From an uncultured Bacteroidales bacterium (GTDB lineage: Bacteria > Bacteroidota > Bacteroidia > Bacteroidales > UBA932), in contig CALCUQ010000196.1 in assembly GCA_937906795.1 (NCBI GenBank), positions 1-9,129 of the forward strand: a DNA stretch of 9,129 nucleotides, read 5' to 3'. The position numbers were made by a program, and so were the translations under genes. Below the pieces are notes generated by a model. It had not been told where the DNA came from. It saw only the letters and a list, made by a program, of their open reading frames with translations, and did not search any database. Below, piece by piece: positions 5,529 to 9,129 of this stretch (its first letter is position 1; every line of letters begins with the position of its first letter).

Positions 5529-6611
5529 ATGAAACACAGTTTTGGAAGTGACAATCACTCAGGAGTTCATCCTGTAATAATGGATGCAATTGTACAAGAG
5601 AATCTCAATTTCAAGAAATCCTATGGAGAAGACACATACACCCTTGGAGTATTGAAATCTATCGAAGAATCTTTAGGCGGAGATTGTACCGCAGTATTTG
5701 TATTTAACGGAACCGGTGCCAACGTGATAGCACTCCAATCATTTGTTAGATCATACCAATCCATATTAGCACCAAAAACAGCACATATAAATGTTGATGA
5801 ATGTGGAGCAGTAGAGAAATTGTCACAATCCAGAATCATTCCAATAAAATGCCAAGGAGGAAAAGTTAAAGCTGAAGATGTACAACTTGAACTGTATGGA
5901 TATGGAGATCAGCATCACGCTCAACCAAAAATACTATCAATATCACAACCAACAGAACTGGGTACATGCTACACTACAGATGAAATAAAGGAACTTGCTG
6001 ATTTAATGCATAATAACGGAGGATACCTACATATAGATGGATCTAGAATCTCCAATGCGGCCGCATACATGAATAAAACAATTAAAGAGATTACTGTTGA
6101 TTGTGGAGCAGATGTATTATCATTTGGCGGTACCAAGAACGGATTATTAATGGGTGAGGCTGTTGTCATTTTCCACCACTCAAACAGTTCTATTAAAGAT
6201 TTGAATGGACTTCCACTAAATATTCAGAATCTTGAAGCTGCAAAATCTGTCAAATTCCTAAGAAAGCAGACAACACAACTATTCTCTAAAAGCAGGTTTA
6301 TTGCAGCACAGTTTGAAGCATATTTGAAAGACAATTTTAATATTACACTTGCCAGCCAATCAAATTCAATGGCTCAATACCTGGCAGAATCACTTAAAGG
6401 AATATCAGAAATTAAGATATCTCAAAAAGTAGAGAGTAATGCAGTCTTTGCAATAATCCCTAAATGGCTAACCACCGAACTCCAAAAGAAACATTACTTC
6501 TATGTTTGGGATGAGAATACAAACGAGGTAAGATGGATGTGCTCATTCAACACAACAAAAGAAGATATAGACACTTTTGTAAAAGACATTAAAGAGTTAA
6601 CCAAAAAATAA
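5529..6611 (+). CDS. ltaE: Low-specificity L-threonine aldolase (PLP-dependent)
   Basis: The protein has 360 residues from the ATG at 5529. An in-frame GTG at 5466 would add 21 unconserved residues (MFVNSKIYKKYHIHTYFIQNF), so it is set aside. The opening FGSDNHSGVHPVIMDAI and YGEDTYTLGVLKSIEESLG are typical of the beta-eliminating lyase/threonine aldolase family. FVFNGTGANVIAL (57–69) binds the cofactor phosphate. HIDGSR has Asp170 for the pyridine nitrogen, and SFGGTKNGLLMGEAVV (198–213) holds Lys203 as the Schiff-base lysine. The GGTKNG form marks the bacterial branch seen in Pseudomonas-type low-specificity enzymes. The enzyme splits L-threonine or L-allo-threonine to glycine and acetaldehyde. 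A link to glycine use through gcvH nearby is possible but unproven. The acetyltransferase gene follows after 6 nt, so they are likely co-transcribed. The fold is certain; the exact substrate is inferred. Confidence 0.9.
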   Translation: MKHSFGSDNHSGVHPVIMDAIVQENLNFKKSYGEDTYTLGVLKSIEESLGGDCTAVFVFNGTGANVIALQSFVRSYQSILAPKTAHINVDECGAVEKLSQSRIIPIKCQGGKVKAEDVQLELYGYGDQHHAQPKILSISQPTELGTCYTTDEIKELADLMHNNGGYLHIDGSRISNAAAYMNKTIKEITVDCGADVLSFGGTKNGLLMGEAVVIFHHSNSSIKDLNGLPLNIQNLEAAKSVKFLRKQTTQLFSKSRFIAAQFEAYLKDNFNITLASQSNSMAQYLAESLKGISEIKISQKVESNAVFAIIPKWLTTELQKKHYFYVWDENTNEVRWMCSFNTTKEDIDTFVKDIKELTKK

Positions 6612-6617
6612 AATTCA

Positions 6618-7280
6618 ATGATTAGACTAGCAACAAAGTCAGACATTGAAGGAATAAAAACCATATTCAAGGAGAGATTCACAACAGATAAAGAATACTT
6701 GAATATGGTTTTCTCCTATTTATTTCCAAAATCCAAATGTTATATATACAAGGATAATGAGAAAATATGTTCTACACTTTTTCTCATCCCTATAACATAC
6801 AACACCCCCTCTAATTCTTATAATGGATACTACTTATATGGAGTTGCCACTCTTAAAACCGAAACAGGAAAAGGTTTGGCAAAAAAGCTATTGAACCATA
6901 TAAAGGAAATATCAATAAAGGAGAACAAAGATTTTATCATATGCAGACCTGCAGAAGAATCACTCTTTAAATACTACACAAAACTGGGATATTACATACA
7001 ATTGGCAAAAGTTCCTTTTAAGATCTCCCCTATTATTAGTATGTATCTGTCCTCCCCTAATATAGCCTCCCAATTATTACAAAGCGAAATTTCTCAATAT
7101 CCCAACCACTTTATGTGGTCACTGGATTTATTGGAATATATGATAACTATTGGAGAAATAGAATCTCACATAAAAACACAAAACTCCAACATCAGTAATT
7201 TTCTTCTATTAAACCCACTGAATCCAGAACTCAATCAAATAAACACAATTGAATCTCTTTTCATATTCCCGATGGAATAA
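6618..7280 (+). CDS. GNAT family N-acetyltransferase
   Basis: This is a 220-residue protein beginning MIRLATKSDIEGIKTIFKERF, the standard first strand and helix of the GNAT fold. Motif A, the acetyl-CoA pyrophosphate loop, is YGVATLKTETGKGLAKKLL (residues 74–92), with the TGKGLA turn at 83–88. CRPAEESLFKYYTKLGY (109–125) is the following strand and helix before the usual aromatic-rich end of the core. About 95 further residues make a C-terminal extension ending SLFIFPME, with no known domain. The acceptor substrate cannot be read from the sequence. The gene starts 6 nt after the threonine aldolase stop, suggesting a shared transcript, and converges on mnmG with a ParB site in the 49-nt gap. 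The ATG at 6618 is well supported by the family N-terminus. Confidence 0.87.
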   Translation: MIRLATKSDIEGIKTIFKERFTTDKEYLNMVFSYLFPKSKCYIYKDNEKICSTLFLIPITYNTPSNSYNGYYLYGVATLKTETGKGLAKKLLNHIKEISIKENKDFIICRPAEESLFKYYTKLGYYIQLAKVPFKISPIISMYLSSPNIASQLLQSEISQYPNHFMWSLDLLEYMITIGEIESHIKTQNSNISNFLLLNPLNPELNQINTIESLFIFPME

Positions 7281-7297
7281 AGAACATAAAAAACAAA

Positions 7298-7319
7298 AGG
7301 TGTTCCACGTGGAACACCT
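7298..7319. promoter_or_regulatory. parS: parS site 1 (ParB binding), within a 22-bp perfect palindrome
   Basis: TGTTCCACGTGGAACA occupies 7301–7316 and is a perfect palindrome. It differs from the widely conserved parS consensus TGTTTCACGTGAAACA only by the symmetric C/G pair. Flanking bases extend the perfect symmetry to 22 bp (7298–7319). It lies between two convergent genes, where no promoter operator is expected, which favours a chromosome-partition role: ParB loads here and spreads. An identical 16-bp core occurs 446 bp away inside mnmG. The hairpin potential could also help end the two converging transcripts, though no T-tract follows on the plus strand. Confidence 0.88.
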
Positions 7320-7329
7320 AAGAAATTTA

Positions 7330-9129
7330 TTATCTGCCAAAATAAACAAGCAATACAGAAATATCAGCAGGAGAGACTCCAGGAATCCTGGAAGCTTGCG
7401 CAATTGTTAAAGGCTGATGTTTTGCAAGTTTTTGTCTACACTCAATAGATAAAGAAGAAACTTTAGAAAAATCAAAATTTTCTGGTATAGAAACATTCTC
7501 AAGTTTTAGGATTTTGTCGGCGATTCTTTGCTCCCTCTCAATATATCCTTTATACTTAACTAAAATCTCAACACTCTCCAAAATCTCATTTTTTAATATC
7601 GAAGCAGCATCAGCTGTAAATGTTGAATTAAAATCTTTAGGTCTATATGGCAAATCAATAAAATTACTTTCAACCCCATTTGAATTGTCAAAGACAATTG
7701 AAATATTTGAAGTAGTTGAAACCCCAGCTGCCTTTGCCGTATACTCTGTTCCACGTGGAACATTACTAAACAATCCTTGAATAGTTACCTGAGGTCTGGA
7801 AAGAACATCTGCAACTTTTCTCTTTTGTGTAAGAGGTGAGGAATTAACCGACACCAAATAATCATTAATCTTACTTGGCTCTATTGAGTCATTATACAGA
7901 CTGTCTAGAATAGTATTAACAGTAGCATACTTCTTTTCTACCAAATCCAATCTGTCGGCCGAGGCCAAACCTAAATTATAACCCAGATGAGTCAATCTGG
8001 AATCGGCATTATCTTGTCTTAAAAGAATCCTATACTCTGCTCTGGATGTAAACATTCTATAAGGCTCGTCAACACCTTTTGTAATAAGGTCATCAATTAG
8101 AACTCCTATATATGCTTCGTCTCTTTTAAGTATAAACGGATCTTTGTCATTGCAAATATTAACAGCATTAATTCCAGCAATAAGACCCTGCGCAGCAGCC
8201 TCCTCATAACCGGTGGTACCATTAACCTGTCCGGCAAAGAACAATCCCGCTATTGCCTTAGATTCTAGTGTTGGTTTTAATTGTGTAGGTGGGAAATAAT
8301 CATACTCTACCGCATATGCAGGTCTGAATACTCTAATATTTTCCAAACCTTTTATATTTCTTAAAGCTTTAAACTGAACATCCCAAGGAAGAGAAGATGA
8401 AAATCCCTGAAGATAGTATTCATTAGTGTACCAACCCTCAGGCTCTAAAAAAAGTTGATGCGAATCCTTACCCGCAAATGTTCTGAGCTTATCCTCTATA
8501 CTTGGACAATATCTTGGACCAATACCATGTATTTTACCAGAAAATAATGGTGATTCACTAAAGCCACTTTGCAAAATCTCATGAACAGTAGAATTAGTGT
8601 GCACCATATAACAACTCATCTGTTCAACCCCATTTTGTATTGGAGATGGAACATTAAGAAAAGAAAATCTTGCAGGAGACTCATCACCTGGCTGACGCTC
8701 AAGCTTGGTTAAATCTATAGAGGAAGCATCCAGTCTGGGAGGTGTTCCTGTCTTCATTCTACCACTTTCTATACCAAAAGAGGATAACTGTTCTGTTACT
8801 TGATAAGAAGAAAGCTCCCCTACTCTACCCCCTACAGTGGTTTGTTGTCCTATAAATAATTTACCATTAAGAAAAGTACCGGCAGTAATAATGACTGTAG
8901 TAGATCTGAAGCTTGCACCCATTATGGTACGAACACCAACAACTCTTTGATTTTCAACAATTAAAGAGCTAACAGTATCTGACCATACAGACAAATTTTT
9001 GGTATGTTCCAGAATATATCTCCAATTGAAAGAATAGAAAATTCTGTCGCACTGTGCTCTTGGACTCCACATTGCCGGTCCTTTGGACCTGTTAAGCATT
9101 CTAAACTGGATAGTAGAAGAATCTGTAAC
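7330..9129 (-). CDS. mnmG: MnmG (GidA), tRNA U34 carboxymethylaminomethyl synthase; N-terminus cut off
   Basis: The minus frame is open from the window edge and encodes 599 residues to a TAA at 7332–7330. It starts inside the protein at VTDSSTIQFRMLNRSKGPAM, so about 70–75 residues carrying the FAD-binding GxGxxG are missing. Landmarks include MKTGTPPRLD, GIGPRYCPSIEDK, HQLFLEPEG, FFAGQVNGTTGYEEAAAQGL and EPYRMFTSRAEYRILLRQDNAD. The C-terminal helical domain (KYKGYIEREQ ... LTIAQASRIPGVSPADISVLL) binds MnmE and tRNA. With MnmE it modifies the wobble uridine of certain tRNAs, using FAD and methylene-THF. The segment between SRPQVTIQGL and ESVEILVKYKGYI is about 64 residues, against about 18 as I recall the E. 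coli protein. It contains NVPRGTE, encoded by a parS site. mnmG commonly lies near the replication origin. Confidence 0.97.
   Translation of the reverse strand, partial: VTDSSTIQFRMLNRSKGPAMWSPRAQCDRIFYSFNWRYILEHTKNLSVWSDTVSSLIVENQRVVGVRTIMGASFRSTTVIITAGTFLNGKLFIGQQTTVGGRVGELSSYQVTEQLSSFGIESGRMKTGTPPRLDASSIDLTKLERQPGDESPARFSFLNVPSPIQNGVEQMSCYMVHTNSTVHEILQSGFSESPLFSGKIHGIGPRYCPSIEDKLRTFAGKDSHQLFLEPEGWYTNEYYLQGFSSSLPWDVQFKALRNIKGLENIRVFRPAYAVEYDYFPPTQLKPTLESKAIAGLFFAGQVNGTTGYEEAAAQGLIAGINAVNICNDKDPFILKRDEAYIGVLIDDLITKGVDEPYRMFTSRAEYRILLRQDNADSRLTHLGYNLGLASADRLDLVEKKYATVNTILDSLYNDSIEPSKINDYLVSVNSSPLTQKRKVADVLSRPQVTIQGLFSNVPRGTEYTAKAAGVSTTSNISIVFDNSNGVESNFIDLPYRPKDFNSTFTADAASILKNEILESVEILVKYKGYIEREQRIADKILKLENVSIPENFDFSKVSSLSIECRQKLAKHQPLTIAQASRIPGVSPADISVLLVYFGR
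7747..7762. promoter_or_regulatory. parS: parS site 2 (ParB binding), inside mnmG
   Basis: TGTTCCACGTGGAACA is repeated exactly within the mnmG coding region. Read on the minus strand it contributes to codons for Asn-Val-Pro-Arg-Gly-Thr. Identity to the intergenic site over all 16 bp, while the flanks differ, points to selection on the DNA motif and not to a local duplication. Intragenic parS sites near mnmG/rsmG and the origin are well known in other bacteria. Confidence 0.88.

Noticed and set aside
1..9129. CRISPR array, tRNA/rRNA, toxin–antitoxin or defence genes
   Set aside because: No regularly spaced repeats, cloverleaf with CCA, rRNA signature, or small paired toxin-like frames were found on either strand.

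Overview
Most of the window (about 400–9129) looks like a low-GC Bacteroidetes chromosome, probably an uncultured Bacteroidales-type member. The reasons are candidate TAnnTTTG-type -7 promoter elements, weak or absent Shine-Dalgarno sequences, a secreted protein whose signal peptide ends in QAQ, and the character of the housekeeping proteins. The first ~370–400 bases do not fit. They encode the end of an AraC-type (YesN-like) response regulator overlapping the start of a YesM-like sensor kinase, an arrangement typical of Firmicutes. That kinase stops exactly where a leftward folK gene also loses its downstream part, so a chimeric (misassembled) contig is the simplest explanation.

Layout. Positions 1–~370/400: foreign two-component fragment. 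Positions ~400–2507 (minus strand): a tight operon sufS–sufE–sufT(DUF59)–folK, with folK cut off at the junction. This supplies the sulfur-mobilising half of SUF Fe-S cluster assembly; sufBCD are not in the window. Positions 2508–2593: divergent promoter region. Positions 2594–3615 (plus): ruvA (Holliday junction recognition) and gcvH (glycine cleavage H protein), closed by a good intrinsic terminator at 3657–3689. Positions 3690–4140: a gene-free stretch rich in inverted repeats, including a ~90-nt branched palindromic element (3954–4043) that could be a structured RNA or a repeat element. Positions 4141–5409: a secreted protein of unknown function. Positions 5529–7280: a PLP-dependent threonine aldolase and a GNAT acetyltransferase, 6 nt apart. 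Positions 7330–9129 (minus): mnmG, the tRNA U34-modifying enzyme, missing its N-terminus at the window edge.

The clearest non-coding signal is a pair of identical, perfectly palindromic 16-bp parS sites (TGTTCCACGTGGAACA). One lies between the converging acetyltransferase and mnmG genes (7301–7316). The other lies inside mnmG (7747–7762), where it is read as part of Asn-Val-Pro-Arg-Gly-Thr in a segment that looks like a lineage-specific insertion. Two ParB sites 446 bp apart beside mnmG suggest that this is an origin-proximal chromosome-partitioning region. I see no defence system, CRISPR array, tRNA, rRNA or transposase.
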